In this document: positions 7,274 through 15,848 of the stretch, piece after piece | Layout: each line of letters opens with the position of its first letter | How positions within the stretch are numbered: position 1 is the stretch's first letter | NCBI RefSeq assembly: GCF_030815415.1 | Contig: NZ_JAUSWW010000001.1 | Location: 4,526,001-4,590,000 of the forward strand | Direction: 5' to 3' | From: Streptomyces canus | GTDB taxonomy: Bacteria; Actinomycetota; Actinomycetes; Streptomycetales; Streptomycetaceae | DNA length: 64,000 nucleotides | The notes under the pieces: model-generated | Databases searched by the model: none | What the model was told of the DNA's origin: nothing | The model's input: the letters and a program-made list of their open reading frames with translations, nothing else | Program-made: the position numbers and the translations under genes

Positions 7274-8467
7274 TCACGCTGCCAGATGAGGCAGCGCCCC
7301 ACCTGGTCTTACGCGATCAGCACCAGCCGGGTCGAGACCTGCCCGGGCCAGCATGACGCGGGCGGAGTTCTTGTCCCTGGGGGACACGGCTCCGCACGAG
7401 GTGCAGGCATATGTTCGTTCTGAGAGGGGGAGTGCGTGCTTGGTTCTCGCTCCGCACCGTGCGCAGTCCATCGTGGTGTGCGCGGGGTGTACCAGGTGCA
7501 CGGCACGGCCGTGCTTGTGGCCCATCTCGATCAGGGCCTGCTTAGTGGTGCCGATCGCCGCGTCGGCGGCCTTGCGCGCCATGGTGGTCTTGGCCAGGAA
7601 CTTCGGCCGGAAGTCCTCCACGGCGATGGCGTCGTGGTCACGGACTACGCGCTTGGCCCACTTGCGGCCGCTGTCCCGCCGCTGCCGGGCCACCTTCTTG
7701 CACGCCTTGGACCGCAGCTTCTTCGCTTCGCGGTAGCCCTGCGATCCGGCCTGCCCCTTCTTCGGCCTGCGCCGGGCCATCATCCGGTCGTACCGGGTCA
7801 GCTTCGCCTGGGCCTTCTTGCCGTGCTCAGCGTGGGGCAGGTCGTGCGCGTCGCTGGTGGTGGTCGCGATCTCCTTCACGCCCCAGTCGATGCCGATCAC
7901 CGCGCCCGTTTCGGGCAGCGGCTGGACCTCGGCAGGGACAACGAAGCTGACGTACCAGTGCCCGACACCGTCCTGATGGACACGGACGCTGGACGGTTCG
8001 GCAGGCAGTTCCCGCGACCACACAGGCGTCAGCGCGATCCCGCCCGCGAGGTGCAGCCTGCCGTCTTTGAGGCGGAAGCCACGCTTGGTGTAGTTGAGCG
8101 TGGGCAGCGCCTCGCGCTTCTTCTTGCACTTCGGCATCCCGGCCCGGCGGTGCATTGGCAGCCGTTCCCTGATGTCCTTCTGCGCCTTGGCCTTGGACTT
8201 GCCGAAGTCACGGATCACCTGCTGCTGCGGGACGCTGGAGCCCTCGCGCAGCCACGCGTTCGACCTCCGGGCTTCGGTCAGCATCTTGTCAAGCTGAGCC
8301 GGACCGCAGGTCTGCCTGGCCACGCCTTCAGGCCGGTTCCGGTTCGAGAGGTGCGCCTGCTTCGACTTCGCGCAGCACTCGTTCCAGATCCACCGGCACC
8401 GGTCCCACTCCGCCATCAGCGCGGTGCGGGCTGTGGACGACACACGCAGACGGAAGGTGTACCGCAC
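7274..8467 (-). CDS. tnpB: TnpB, RNA-guided endonuclease of an IS605-type element
   Basis: About 397 residues from a GTG at 8467, with GGAGCGGGG upstream. The RuvC triad is intact: Asp194 in GIDWGVKE, Glu284 in IAVEDF and Asp365 in SPRDKNSAR. The zinc ribbon has CARC (335-338) and CTSC (355-358). The N-terminal half has the usual beta-barrel and helical region with many basic residues. Full length and intact motifs suggest an active nuclease guided by an omega RNA made from the 3' end of the element. Target-site requirements cannot be read from one copy. A longer frame that extends to 9421 is antisense to the deaminase gene and is not considered real. Confidence 0.9.
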   Translation of the reverse strand: MRYTFRLRVSSTARTALMAEWDRCRWIWNECCAKSKQAHLSNRNRPEGVARQTCGPAQLDKMLTEARRSNAWLREGSSVPQQQVIRDFGKSKAKAQKDIRERLPMHRRAGMPKCKKKREALPTLNYTKRGFRLKDGRLHLAGGIALTPVWSRELPAEPSSVRVHQDGVGHWYVSFVVPAEVQPLPETGAVIGIDWGVKEIATTTSDAHDLPHAEHGKKAQAKLTRYDRMMARRRPKKGQAGSQGYREAKKLRSKACKKVARQRRDSGRKWAKRVVRDHDAIAVEDFRPKFLAKTTMARKAADAAIGTTKQALIEMGHKHGRAVHLVHPAHTTMDCARCGARTKHALPLSERTYACTSCGAVSPRDKNSARVMLARAGLDPAGADRVRPGGALPHLAA

Positions 8468-8755
8468 GTGCCCCGCTCCGCCGCCCCCTGCTGCTTCCGC
8501 CACGCCCTCACCCCCGTCCACATTCCGGCCACCCGAGCCCTGCCGGACGACCATACGTACGAGATCCACACACCCGCACCCCTCTCCCGCCGCAGCCACC
8601 CCCATCGGCGAACACGGGCACACACGTACGCCTCCACCCGGCCGCGGCGGGACCGGGAAGCAGGATCCGGCGACGCTCCGCGTCGCTGTCACACGAGATG
8701 CGATTCCTCCCCAGCGTGATCGCCAGAGCCTCCTCACAAGAGACCAGGTGAAAAC

Positions 8756-9220
8756 ATGGACCCAATCGACCTGAACCAGGCAGCCGCACGCACCCAGCTC
8801 GCCACCGCCGTCGCCGAGGCCCGCGCCGGTCTCGCCGAGGGCGGCATCCCGATCGGCGCCGCGCTCTACGGAGCCGACGGCACCCTGCTGGGCCGCGGCC
8901 ACAACCGGCGCGTCCAGGACGACGACCCGTCCATGCACGCGGAGACGGCGGCGTTCCGGGCGGCGGGGCGGCAGCGGTCGTATCGCGATACGACGATGGT
9001 GACGACCCTCTCGCCCTGCTGGTACTGCTCCGGCCTCGTCCGGCAGTTCGGTATCTCGCGGGTGGTGATCGGCGAGGCGACCACCTTCCACGGCGGCCAC
9101 GACTGGCTCGCCGAACACGGCGTGGAGATCGTCCTTCTGGACGACCCCGAGTGCGTCGCGATGATGCGCGACTTCATCAAGAACAACCCGGCACTGTGGA
9201 ATGAGGACATCGGTGACTGA
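8756..9220 (+). CDS. Cytosine deaminase (yeast Fcy1-like nucleoside deaminase family)
   Basis: A 154-residue cytidine-deaminase-fold enzyme. The zinc site is complete: His61-Ala-Glu63 (SMHAET) and Cys88/Cys91 (SPCWYC). GGIPIGAALYG at residues 29-39 and the ending WNEDIGD match fungal cytosine deaminases, whose ending is WFEDIGE. It should convert cytosine, or a related base, to uracil plus ammonia. AGGTG lies 5 bp before the ATG. The stop overlaps the next gene's GTG. Its natural promoter region appears to be separated from it by the tnpB element, which ends only about 20 bp upstream. Confidence 0.92.
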   Translation: MDPIDLNQAAARTQLATAVAEARAGLAEGGIPIGAALYGADGTLLGRGHNRRVQDDDPSMHAETAAFRAAGRQRSYRDTTMVTTLSPCWYCSGLVRQFGISRVVIGEATTFHGGHDWLAEHGVEIVLLDDPECVAMMRDFIKNNPALWNEDIGD

Positions 9221-10181
9221 GCAGCCGCGCATCCCCACGATCGACCTGAGGCCCTGGGTGGACGGTGACACGGACACCCGGGCCGCCATCGCCCGTACCG
9301 TCGACGAGGCCCTGCAGACCGCAGGGTTCCTGCTGGTCACCGGGCACGGGGTGGACCCGGAGCTGCGGGCCGCCATCCGGGAGGCCGCGCGGAACTTCTT
9401 CCGGATGCCCGTCGACGTCAAGGAGCCCTACACCGCGAAGGTCGGCGGGCGGGGGTGGCTCGGTCCGGGTGCGGAGGCCAACGGCTACTCGGAGGGCACG
9501 GAGACCCCGCCGGACCTGAAGGAGTCGCTGACCTTCGCGACGCACGAGCCCTTCGAGGACCCGGAGATCAACGCGGAGTGGTACGCGCCCAACGTCTGGC
9601 CGGACGAGGTGCCGGAGCTCCAGACCCTGTGCGAGGAGTACCTGGCGCGGATGGCCGACCTGGAGAAGCAGCTCCTCGACCTGCTGGGTGTGGCCCTCGG
9701 GCTCGAACACGACTTCTTCTCCCGGCACATGGACCACCCCACGTACGGCTTCAACATCAACTGGTACCCCGGGACCGAGGTCATCGGCGAACCCCAGCCC
9801 GGCCAGTTCCGCATCGGCCCGCACACCGACTTCGGCACGGTGACCATCCTCGACCGGCAGGCGGGCAAGGGCGGGCTCCAGGTCTGGACGGACGAGGGCG
9901 GCTGGGAGGACGCCCCCTTCGACCCGGACGCCTTCACCATCAACATCGGCGACCTGATGGCCCGCTGGACCGGCGACCGCTGGCGCTCGGGCCGACACCG
10001 CGTACTGCCCCCACCGGCGGACGCCCCCGCCGAGGAGCTCATGTCCCTCGTCTACTTCGGCGAGTGCACACCCGGCACGTTGGTGGAGTCGGTACCGGCA
10101 CCGGTGGGACGGGTGGCGTACGAGCCGGTCGACTCGCATGCGTATCTGCGGGAGAAGCTGGACTCGATCACGGTCGACTAA
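9213..10181 (+). CDS. Isopenicillin N synthase-family Fe(II)/2-oxoglutarate oxygenase
   Basis: A 322-residue non-haem iron oxygenase. The N-terminal DIOX_N part (IPTIDLRPWVDG; GFLLVTGHGVDPELRAAI) is followed by the jelly-roll with the iron ligands His204 and Asp206 (HTDFGTV) and His262 (SGRHRVL). The GTG at 9213 overlaps the deaminase stop and has GAGGAC upstream, so the two genes are coupled. The genomic pairing with a cytosine deaminase suggests a pyrimidine or modified-base substrate, in the manner of thymine 7-hydroxylase. That substrate assignment is inference. Confidence 0.88.
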   Translation: MTEQPRIPTIDLRPWVDGDTDTRAAIARTVDEALQTAGFLLVTGHGVDPELRAAIREAARNFFRMPVDVKEPYTAKVGGRGWLGPGAEANGYSEGTETPPDLKESLTFATHEPFEDPEINAEWYAPNVWPDEVPELQTLCEEYLARMADLEKQLLDLLGVALGLEHDFFSRHMDHPTYGFNINWYPGTEVIGEPQPGQFRIGPHTDFGTVTILDRQAGKGGLQVWTDEGGWEDAPFDPDAFTINIGDLMARWTGDRWRSGRHRVLPPPADAPAEELMSLVYFGECTPGTLVESVPAPVGRVAYEPVDSHAYLREKLDSITVD

Positions 10182-10576
10182 CCCTCGATCTGCTCGATCG
10201 GCTTCTCGAAGCGGGCCCGCCAGCGCGGCTCGGTCTCCGTCTCGCCCTGGAACTCGTGGGTGAGGCGGAGGGCCGAGCCGTCGTCACCCTCGCGCTCCAG
10301 GTGGAACCTGATCCGGCCGCCGCCCTCCATCGTGTACTCGGCGACCCGCTCCACGTCCCAGGCGGTGACATGCCCGGCCCCCAGCCCGCGCAGCGCGACC
10401 GCGCCACCGAGCCGGGGTTCGAGCACCTCGGCTTCCGTGAACCAGCCCGCGAGCCCGCCCGTCGTGGCCAGCGCCGGCCAGACCACCTCCATGGACCTCG
10501 GCAGCCGCACCAGAAAGTGCAGGATGTGCGTGTTCCCGTGCGTCTGGCTGGTGCCCTGCTCGATGGAACCGCTCAT
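10178..10576 (-). CDS. SRPBCC (START-like) domain protein
   Basis: A 132-residue protein with the SRPBCC fold typical of AHSA1-like proteins: HFLVRLPRSMEVVWPALATTGGLAGWF at the start (in part), then a beta-rich middle (YTMEGGGRIRFHLER) and a C-terminal helix (RWRARFEKPIEQI). These bind small hydrophobic ligands, but nothing shows which. The stop overlaps by 4 bp the stop of the convergent oxygenase gene. There is a weak ribosome site before the ATG at 10576. It ends a minus-strand group that includes an ECF sigma factor. Confidence 0.8.
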   Translation of the reverse strand: MSGSIEQGTSQTHGNTHILHFLVRLPRSMEVVWPALATTGGLAGWFTEAEVLEPRLGGAVALRGLGAGHVTAWDVERVAEYTMEGGGRIRFHLEREGDDGSALRLTHEFQGETETEPRWRARFEKPIEQIEG

Positions 10577-10615
10577 GACACCAGCCTGGCCCGTGGGGCG
10601 AGGTTCCGCACGTGG

Positions 10616-11569
10616 TCAGGGGCGCTGGTCCTTCTTGTCGACGATGGCGCGCTCCAGGACCGCGGTGATGGCCACGACCGATCCGGCCTTGATCACGCCG
10701 TTGCAGCCCACGTCGAGCTCGCTCTTAACGTCCTTGAGCTGCACGAACCGGGTGCCGAGGGGAAGCCAGGTCTTGCTGTTGAAGATCAGCTCCTGTCGGT
10801 AGGTCCCCTTACCGTGGACGAACGCGACGGCGGTGCCGTGCCGCCCGACGGCGTCCACGGAGTCCTTCACCAGGACGACCCCGGGGATCTTGGCGACCGC
10901 CCGGTAGAGCGCGGCGCCGACCTCAGGGGGCAGGATGCTCTGCAGGGCCAGCCCGGTCGCTGTTTTGAAGGCGTAGTACGCGTCGCTGTATCCCTCCTTG
11001 CTGGTGTTCTGCTTGTAGAGCCAGGCGAGCATCTTGTCGGGGTCGGTGGGCAGCTTCTCCCAACCACGGTAGAAGTTCTCGGAGTCCGGGTCGGGGTGGA
11101 CAGGCAGGGTGCCGACCCCGGTGCTCCGCAGCAGCCCCTCGCGTCGGCCGTCGACGGACGTCCAGATCTCCCTGTTCTGCAGCGGCCCGGCCGTCGCGGC
11201 CTTGCAGGTGCGCTCCGAAACGCCCCACGCCTCCTTGGACTTGATGTAGGTGAACTGGTCGTCGCGCACCTTGGGCACGTCCTGGTGCTCGGCGACGAGG
11301 GCCGCGTCCTCCAGGAGTTGGGTGACGCCCGGGGAGCCCTTCGCGGCGGGCGGAACGGGGGAGTCTCCGTCGGACGACGGTACGGCGAGCGTGAGGGTCA
11401 CGGCGGTGACCGCCGCGACGGCGCCGGCGACGAGGGCGGGGCGCAGCCAGGGGCGGCGTGTCCGGGTCTCGTCGTCCTGCTGTGTCTCCTGCCGGATCTC
11501 GGTCATCAGATGCTCCTTGAGCAGTCGGTGACGGCCCGGCGGAAGGTCCTTCTCGGGAAGCTGGTTCAT
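10616..11569 (-). CDS. CU044_5270 family membrane protein, probable regulator of adjacent sigma factor
   Basis: A 317-residue protein. A cytoplasmic N-terminal segment (LLKEHLMTEIRQETQ) is followed by one transmembrane helix (about residues 47-64, ALVAGAVAAVTAVTLTLAV). A long extracytoplasmic domain with the QFTYIKSKEAW and LPTDPDKMLAWLYKQ features of the CU044_5270 family completes it. The ATG overlaps the stop of the ECF sigma gene (ATGA), the arrangement of sigma/anti-sigma-like pairs. I therefore infer a role in sensing or controlling that sigma factor. There is no zinc-binding anti-sigma motif. Confidence 0.85.
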   Translation of the reverse strand: MNQLPEKDLPPGRHRLLKEHLMTEIRQETQQDDETRTRRPWLRPALVAGAVAAVTAVTLTLAVPSSDGDSPVPPAAKGSPGVTQLLEDAALVAEHQDVPKVRDDQFTYIKSKEAWGVSERTCKAATAGPLQNREIWTSVDGRREGLLRSTGVGTLPVHPDPDSENFYRGWEKLPTDPDKMLAWLYKQNTSKEGYSDAYYAFKTATGLALQSILPPEVGAALYRAVAKIPGVVLVKDSVDAVGRHGTAVAFVHGKGTYRQELIFNSKTWLPLGTRFVQLKDVKSELDVGCNGVIKAGSVVAITAVLERAIVDKKDQRP

Positions 11570-12171
11570 CGGTTTCCCTCCCTCAGGGGCCTGACCGCGG
11601 TGATGCGGTCATCTCTCACCTGTCCGACCGTTTGGGACAGTTCCATGTGTTCCGAGAGTTTTGTTCTCGCGCGTGAGAGCCGAGACCGTACGGTCCCTAC
11701 CGGCACGCCGAGCGCCTCGGCGGCCGCCGCGTAGTCGAGGCCCGCCCACACGCACAGCGCCAGCACCTCCCGCTCGGCCCGCCGCAGCCGCGCCAACGCG
11801 GCCCGTACGACGACCAGTTGCGCCGCGTCGTCAAGGCGCCCCGCGACCTCGTCGGCGAAGTCCCGGACCGTCTCGTCACGCGGCAGCCGGGCGACTGCGG
11901 CGGCATGACGACGGGCCGCGCGGCGGGTGTTGCGCGTGACGTTGGTGGCGATGCCCAGCAGCCAGGGCCGCAGCGAGCCGCCCTCCTCGTCGATCTTCGC
12001 CCGCAGCCGCCACGCATCGAGGAAGGTCAGAGAGACGACGTCCTCGGCGGTCGTCCACTCCCCGGTGAGACGGTAAGCATGGTTGTAGACGGAGCGTGCG
12101 TACGCGTCGAAGAGGTCGCCGAAGGCGTCATGGTCCCCCGCGCGAATCCGTTTCCGCAGATTCGTATCCAC
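11566..12171 (-). CDS. ECF RNA polymerase sigma factor
   Basis: A 201-residue ECF sigma factor. Region 2 (DAFGDLFDAYARSVYNHAYRL, then TAEDVVSLTFLDAWR) and region 4 (LRRAEREVLALCVWAGLDYA, AEALGVPVGTVRSRLSRARTKL) are complete, with no extra domain. The GTG at 12171 lies right after AGAGGGGT, so the ribosome site is either very close or not used. The downstream CU044_5270 gene overlaps its stop. No self-recognised promoter could be defined upstream because that space holds the terminator of the cytochrome c biogenesis operon. Confidence 0.92.
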   Translation of the reverse strand: MDTNLRKRIRAGDHDAFGDLFDAYARSVYNHAYRLTGEWTTAEDVVSLTFLDAWRLRAKIDEEGGSLRPWLLGIATNVTRNTRRAARRHAAAVARLPRDETVRDFADEVAGRLDDAAQLVVVRAALARLRRAEREVLALCVWAGLDYAAAAEALGVPVGTVRSRLSRARTKLSEHMELSQTVGQVRDDRITAVRPLREGNR

Positions 12172-12194
12172 ACCCCTCTGTCTGTCCGTACGAC

Positions 12195-12238
12195 GAAGGC
12201 CGGTTCCCGTGACTCAGGTCAGGGGGGAACCGGCCTTC
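12195..12238 (-). terminator. Terminator of the cytochrome c biogenesis operon
   Basis: A 14-bp perfect stem (12195-12208 with 12225-12238) and a 16-nt loop lie 26 bp beyond the ccsB stop on the minus strand. Confidence 0.8.
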
Positions 12239-12263
12239 TCCGTGCGGCGGTTGCGTGCTCGGG

Positions 12264-13364
12264 TTACACGCCCGCGTAGGAGTGCTTGCCGGAGACGAAG
12301 ATGTTGACGCCGTAGTAGTTGAACAGCCAGCAGCCGAACGCCAGGAGGGCGAGGTACGCGGCCTTGCGGCCCTTCCAGCCGGCCGTGGCGCGGGCGTGCA
12401 GGTAGCAGGCGTAGGCGACCCAGGTGATGAACGCCCAGGTCTCCTTCGGGTCCCAGCCCCAGTAGCGGCCCCAGGCGTCACCCGCCCAGATCGCGCCCGC
12501 GATGATCGTGAACGTCCACAGCGGGAAGACGGCCGCGTTGACGCGGTAGGAGAACTTGTCGAGGGACGCCGAGGCGGGCAGCCGCTCCAGGAAGGAGGTG
12601 GCGAAGCTGCCGGGCTTGCCGCCGTTCGCGAGCTTGTTCTCGTACGAGTCCTTGAACAGGTAGAGGATCGTGCTGACCGCACCCACGTAGAAGACCGCGC
12701 CGCACAGGATCGCCGTGGAGACGTGGATGTAGAGCCAGTACGAGTGAAGGGCGGGAACCAACTGGTCGCTGGCGGTGTACAAGACAGTGACGGCGATGCC
12801 GAGATCGAGGAGGACCGACGTGATCAGGAACAGCCCGAGCCAGCGCACGTTCTTCCTCAGCGCGAGCAGCGCGAGGTACACACCGACGGCCACCGTGGAG
12901 AAGGTGATGTTGAACTCGTACATATTGCCCCACGGCGCCCGCTCCACCGAGGCCGCGCGGGCGATGACCCCGGCGAGCTCGATGAGAAAGGCGAGCACGG
13001 TGAGGGACACGGCGATACGCCCGTAGAGGTCCCCCTGCTCGTCCCCACCGTGCGCCCCGGGCCCGTCCGGCACATCCCGCTGACCGGCGGCGGCCCGCAC
13101 CACGACCTTCGGCCGTTCCAGTACGGCGGTGGAGCCGCCCTTCTTCACCGTCACGGCCGGCGCCTTCGCCTTGGCGTCCGCCCCCTCGGTGAGCGCGGCG
13201 GCGGTACGGCCGATCTTGCTGCGGCTACCGAAGATCCACTCGGTGATGTAGGCGAAGAAGGCCAGGGTGTAGACGGCCATCGCGGAGTAGATCAGCGTGT
13301 TGCTGAGATTCGCGAGGTGTTCGTTGGTGGCGGCGGCCAACTCGGTTGTGGCGGCGAGAGTCAT
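12264..13364 (-). CDS. ccsB: Cytochrome c biogenesis protein CcsB/ResC
   Basis: A 366-residue integral membrane protein of system II cytochrome c maturation. About eight hydrophobic helices are visible. The haem-handling WWD-type segment reads WGRYWGWDPKETWAFITW, and flanking His residues (HSYWLYIHVS; LHARATAGW) fit the haem-ligand positions of the family. A charged, Pro-poor loop of about 60 residues (residues 52-112) separates the first helix from the rest. With ResB it forms the haem lyase at the outer face of the membrane. The start overlaps the resB stop. Confidence 0.95.
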   Translation of the reverse strand: MTLAATTELAAATNEHLANLSNTLIYSAMAVYTLAFFAYITEWIFGSRSKIGRTAAALTEGADAKAKAPAVTVKKGGSTAVLERPKVVVRAAAGQRDVPDGPGAHGGDEQGDLYGRIAVSLTVLAFLIELAGVIARAASVERAPWGNMYEFNITFSTVAVGVYLALLALRKNVRWLGLFLITSVLLDLGIAVTVLYTASDQLVPALHSYWLYIHVSTAILCGAVFYVGAVSTILYLFKDSYENKLANGGKPGSFATSFLERLPASASLDKFSYRVNAAVFPLWTFTIIAGAIWAGDAWGRYWGWDPKETWAFITWVAYACYLHARATAGWKGRKAAYLALLAFGCWLFNYYGVNIFVSGKHSYAGV

Positions 13365-15070
13365 TTCTCGGCCCCTTCGGCAGGTACGGCTTGGGGGTTG
13401 GGGGAGGTGGTGGAGTCTTCGTCAGGATCCGGCGCCCCGGGCGCCTGGTCGTAGAGGATCCCCGCGAGGTCGCCCAGTTCCTCCGGCACCTTCGCGGACT
13501 CGCTGCGGCCCAGGCCGGCCATCTCGACGACCGTCACACCGTCGGCGCCCCTGACCGCCCGCACCCACACCCGGCGGCGGGAGATGAACAGGGAGCCGGC
13601 GAGGCCGAAGATCGCGACGATCGAGCCGGTCAGTGCCCAGCTGCTGGCGGGCTGGCGGGTGACCTGGAAGTTGGCCCACTCCGCCGTGGAGTCGTAGGTG
13701 ATCGAACCGGCGCCGCCCGGGAGCTTCATGGTCTCGCCCGGCTTGAGGTTCTCCCGCTGCTGCTTGCCCTTGGAGTCCTTGAACTCCTTCAGATGGGACT
13801 TGTCGAGCTGGTAGACGCTCTGCGGGATGCCCGCGTCGACCCCGAGGTCGCCGTAGTAGCCCGCGATGTTCAGCACCGGATTGTTCAGCGCGGGGAAGGT
13901 GGAGGCCGTCTCGCTGCCGGGCGTGTACGTCGGCAGGAAGAAGGCCTCGAAGCCGAGCTGCTCCCGCACGCCCTTGGTGTTGCGGTAGCCGTCCATGACC
14001 TTGATGACACCCGAGGAGGTGATGTTGTTGTCGAGCGGCAGCAGCGGTACGGCGTCGCGGTAGACGACATTGCCCTTGCCGTCGCGGACGGTGATGACGG
14101 GGGCGTAGCCGTGGGCGGTGAGGTAGACCTTGGAGTCGCCGATCTCCAGGGGCTTGTTGACCTTGACGACCGTCCGCTTGGCCTTGCCGTAGGCGCCCAG
14201 GCGGTAGCTGAGGTCGGCCTGGAAGGTGCGCGCGGTGCCCCGGTTGGGGCCGGTCTTCTCGTAGCTGCCCTGGAAGTCGTGGAGGGTGAAGCTGAAAGGG
14301 TCCAGCTCGTCCTGGGTGAAGAGGGTCCCGGACTTGAAGTCGTCGTACTGCGTGAGGGTGTTGGAGAACCCGTCGCCCTCGACGACCAGCTTGTTGCCCT
14401 CCATCTTGAACAGCTGGCCCCAGGCGAAGGCGATCAGCATCACGATGAGCGCGATGTGGAAGGCGAGGTTGCCGACCTCGCGCAGATAGCCCTTCTCGGC
14501 GGCGACATTGTCACCGGCGAGGTGGGCGCGGAAGTGGCGCTTCTTCAGCAAGGTGAGCGCGGCCTCGCGGACCTGTTCGGGCTCGGCCTCGGTGCGCCAG
14601 GTGGTGTAGGCGGGCAGCCGCGTCAGCCGCTTCGGGGCGCCCGGCGGGCGGCCGCGCAGCTGGCCGACGAACTGCCAGGTGCGGGGCACGATGCAGCCGA
14701 TGAGGGAGACGAACAGCAGGAGGTAGATCGAGGAGAACCACACCGAGCTGTAGACGTGGAAGAGGCCGAGCTTGTCGTAGACGTCCCCGAGGGTGGGGTT
14801 GGCGTTACGGAAGTCGGCGACCTTCGTCTCGTCGGTGCCGGTCTGCGGGATCAGCGAGCCGGGGATCGCGCCCAGCGACAGCAGCAGGAGCAGCAGCAGC
14901 GCGACCCGCATGGAGGTCAGCTGCCGCCAGAACCAGCGGACCCAGCCGATGAGGCCCAGCGAGGGCAGGTTGGGGGCGTCCTCCACGGGGGCGGTGGACA
15001 GCTGGGAGGCCGCCGCGCCCAGGTCCTCGTCGCCGGTGGGCGGGGTCGAGTCGGTTGTGGTCTTGCTCAT
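13361..15070 (-). CDS. resB: Cytochrome c biogenesis protein ResB/Ccs1
   Basis: A 569-residue ResB-family protein, partner of CcsB in haem delivery. Three N-terminal hydrophobic helices (from MRVALLLLLLLSLGAIPGSL) precede a large extracytoplasmic domain, and a last helix near residue 500 (WALTGSIVAIFGLAGSLF) carries ISRRRVWVR after it. The ends are low-complexity: an acidic, Thr-rich start and a Pro/Asp-rich tail. The ATG at 15070 follows the ccdA stop by 3 bp. A large antisense open frame across this gene is a composition artefact. Confidence 0.95.
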   Translation of the reverse strand: MSKTTTDSTPPTGDEDLGAAASQLSTAPVEDAPNLPSLGLIGWVRWFWRQLTSMRVALLLLLLLSLGAIPGSLIPQTGTDETKVADFRNANPTLGDVYDKLGLFHVYSSVWFSSIYLLLFVSLIGCIVPRTWQFVGQLRGRPPGAPKRLTRLPAYTTWRTEAEPEQVREAALTLLKKRHFRAHLAGDNVAAEKGYLREVGNLAFHIALIVMLIAFAWGQLFKMEGNKLVVEGDGFSNTLTQYDDFKSGTLFTQDELDPFSFTLHDFQGSYEKTGPNRGTARTFQADLSYRLGAYGKAKRTVVKVNKPLEIGDSKVYLTAHGYAPVITVRDGKGNVVYRDAVPLLPLDNNITSSGVIKVMDGYRNTKGVREQLGFEAFFLPTYTPGSETASTFPALNNPVLNIAGYYGDLGVDAGIPQSVYQLDKSHLKEFKDSKGKQQRENLKPGETMKLPGGAGSITYDSTAEWANFQVTRQPASSWALTGSIVAIFGLAGSLFISRRRVWVRAVRGADGVTVVEMAGLGRSESAKVPEELGDLAGILYDQAPGAPDPDEDSTTSPNPQAVPAEGAEK

Positions 15071-15073
15071 CGA

Positions 15074-15847
15074 TCAGATCCCCACAGTGAAGCCGCTGGA
15101 CCAGACCTGCATCTCCTGCACGATGCGGTCCCACGCGCCGGTGAGCAGCAGCACCCCGGTCACGATCATCATGGTGCCGCCGATGCGCATCACCCAGACG
15201 TAGTGCCGCTTGACCCAGGCAAAGGCGCCGAGCGCCTTGCGGAAGGCTACGGCAGCTACCACGAAGGGGACACCGAGGCCGAGGCAGTAGGCGACGGTCA
15301 GTATGGCGCCGCGCACCGCGCTGCCGTCCTGCATGGCGAGTGTCTGCACCGAGGACAGCGTCGGCCCGATGCAGGGCGTCCAGCCGATGCCGAACAGGGC
15401 ACCGAGGAGGGGGGCGCCGGCGAGCCCGGTGGCGGGCTTGGTGTGGAAGCGGAACTCCCGCTGGGTGAGCCAGGGCATCATGCCCATGAAGAAGATGCCC
15501 ATGAGGATCATGAGCACGCCGAGCACCTTGGACAGGACGCCCCGCTCCTCCTGGAGCGTCTGTCCGAAGAACCCGAACAGCGCCCCGCCGGAGACGAACA
15601 CGACGGTGAAACCGAGCACGAAGAGCGAGGCACCGGCGGCCATCCGGCCGCGCCGCGCCTCCGCGAGGTCGGTGCCGCTGACGCCCGTGACGTACGACAG
15701 ATAACCGGGCACGAGCGGCAGGACGCACGGAGAGAAGAAGGAGATGAGGCCACCGAGCACGGCGATGGGCAGCGCGAGCAGCAGGGCGCCGCTCATCACG
15801 GTCTCGTTGCCGCCCACCGCCTCGGCGAGCGTGAGCGTCGCGCTCAC
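15074..15847 (-). CDS. ccdA: Thiol-disulfide transporter CcdA
   Basis: A 257-residue membrane protein of the CcdA/DsbD family with six predicted helices. SFFSPCVLPLVPGYLSYVTG carries the first redox Cys (residue 41 area), and FGIGWTPCIGPTLSSV carries the second. It moves reducing power across the membrane to keep apocytochrome c thiols, and probably ResA, reduced. It lies between the resA-like and resB genes with 1-3 bp gaps, so the four genes are one operon. Confidence 0.95.
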   Translation of the reverse strand: MSATLTLAEAVGGNETVMSGALLLALPIAVLGGLISFFSPCVLPLVPGYLSYVTGVSGTDLAEARRGRMAAGASLFVLGFTVVFVSGGALFGFFGQTLQEERGVLSKVLGVLMILMGIFFMGMMPWLTQREFRFHTKPATGLAGAPLLGALFGIGWTPCIGPTLSSVQTLAMQDGSAVRGAILTVAYCLGLGVPFVVAAVAFRKALGAFAWVKRHYVWVMRIGGTMMIVTGVLLLTGAWDRIVQEMQVWSSGFTVGI

Positions 15848-15848
15848 G

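Larger units (their letters stand above)
7200..8740 (-). mobile_element. IS200/IS605-type element carrying only tnpB (approximate ends)
   Basis: The element is delimited approximately. At its 3' side (low coordinates) a strong hairpin of CCTCCCC and GGGGAGG arms around a TTCA-type loop lies at 7205-7235, as in right ends of IS605-group elements. At its 5' side there is a hairpin GCGACGC-TCC-GCGTCGC at 8670-8686 and a GGGGAGG-rich stretch near 8710. There is no tnpA, so it could move only with a transposase supplied in trans. It lies between a PucR regulator gene and its probable target operon. Exact ends need comparison with an empty site. Confidence 0.6.

Noticed and set aside
7274..8467. 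Cas12-type effector with CRISPR
   Set aside because: Size, motif layout and flanking hairpins fit TnpB of IS605 elements, and no repeat-spacer array is present.
8480..9421. Extension of the tnpB frame to 9421
   Set aside because: It would overlap the deaminase gene in antisense, and TnpB proteins are about 400 residues, which matches a start near 8467.
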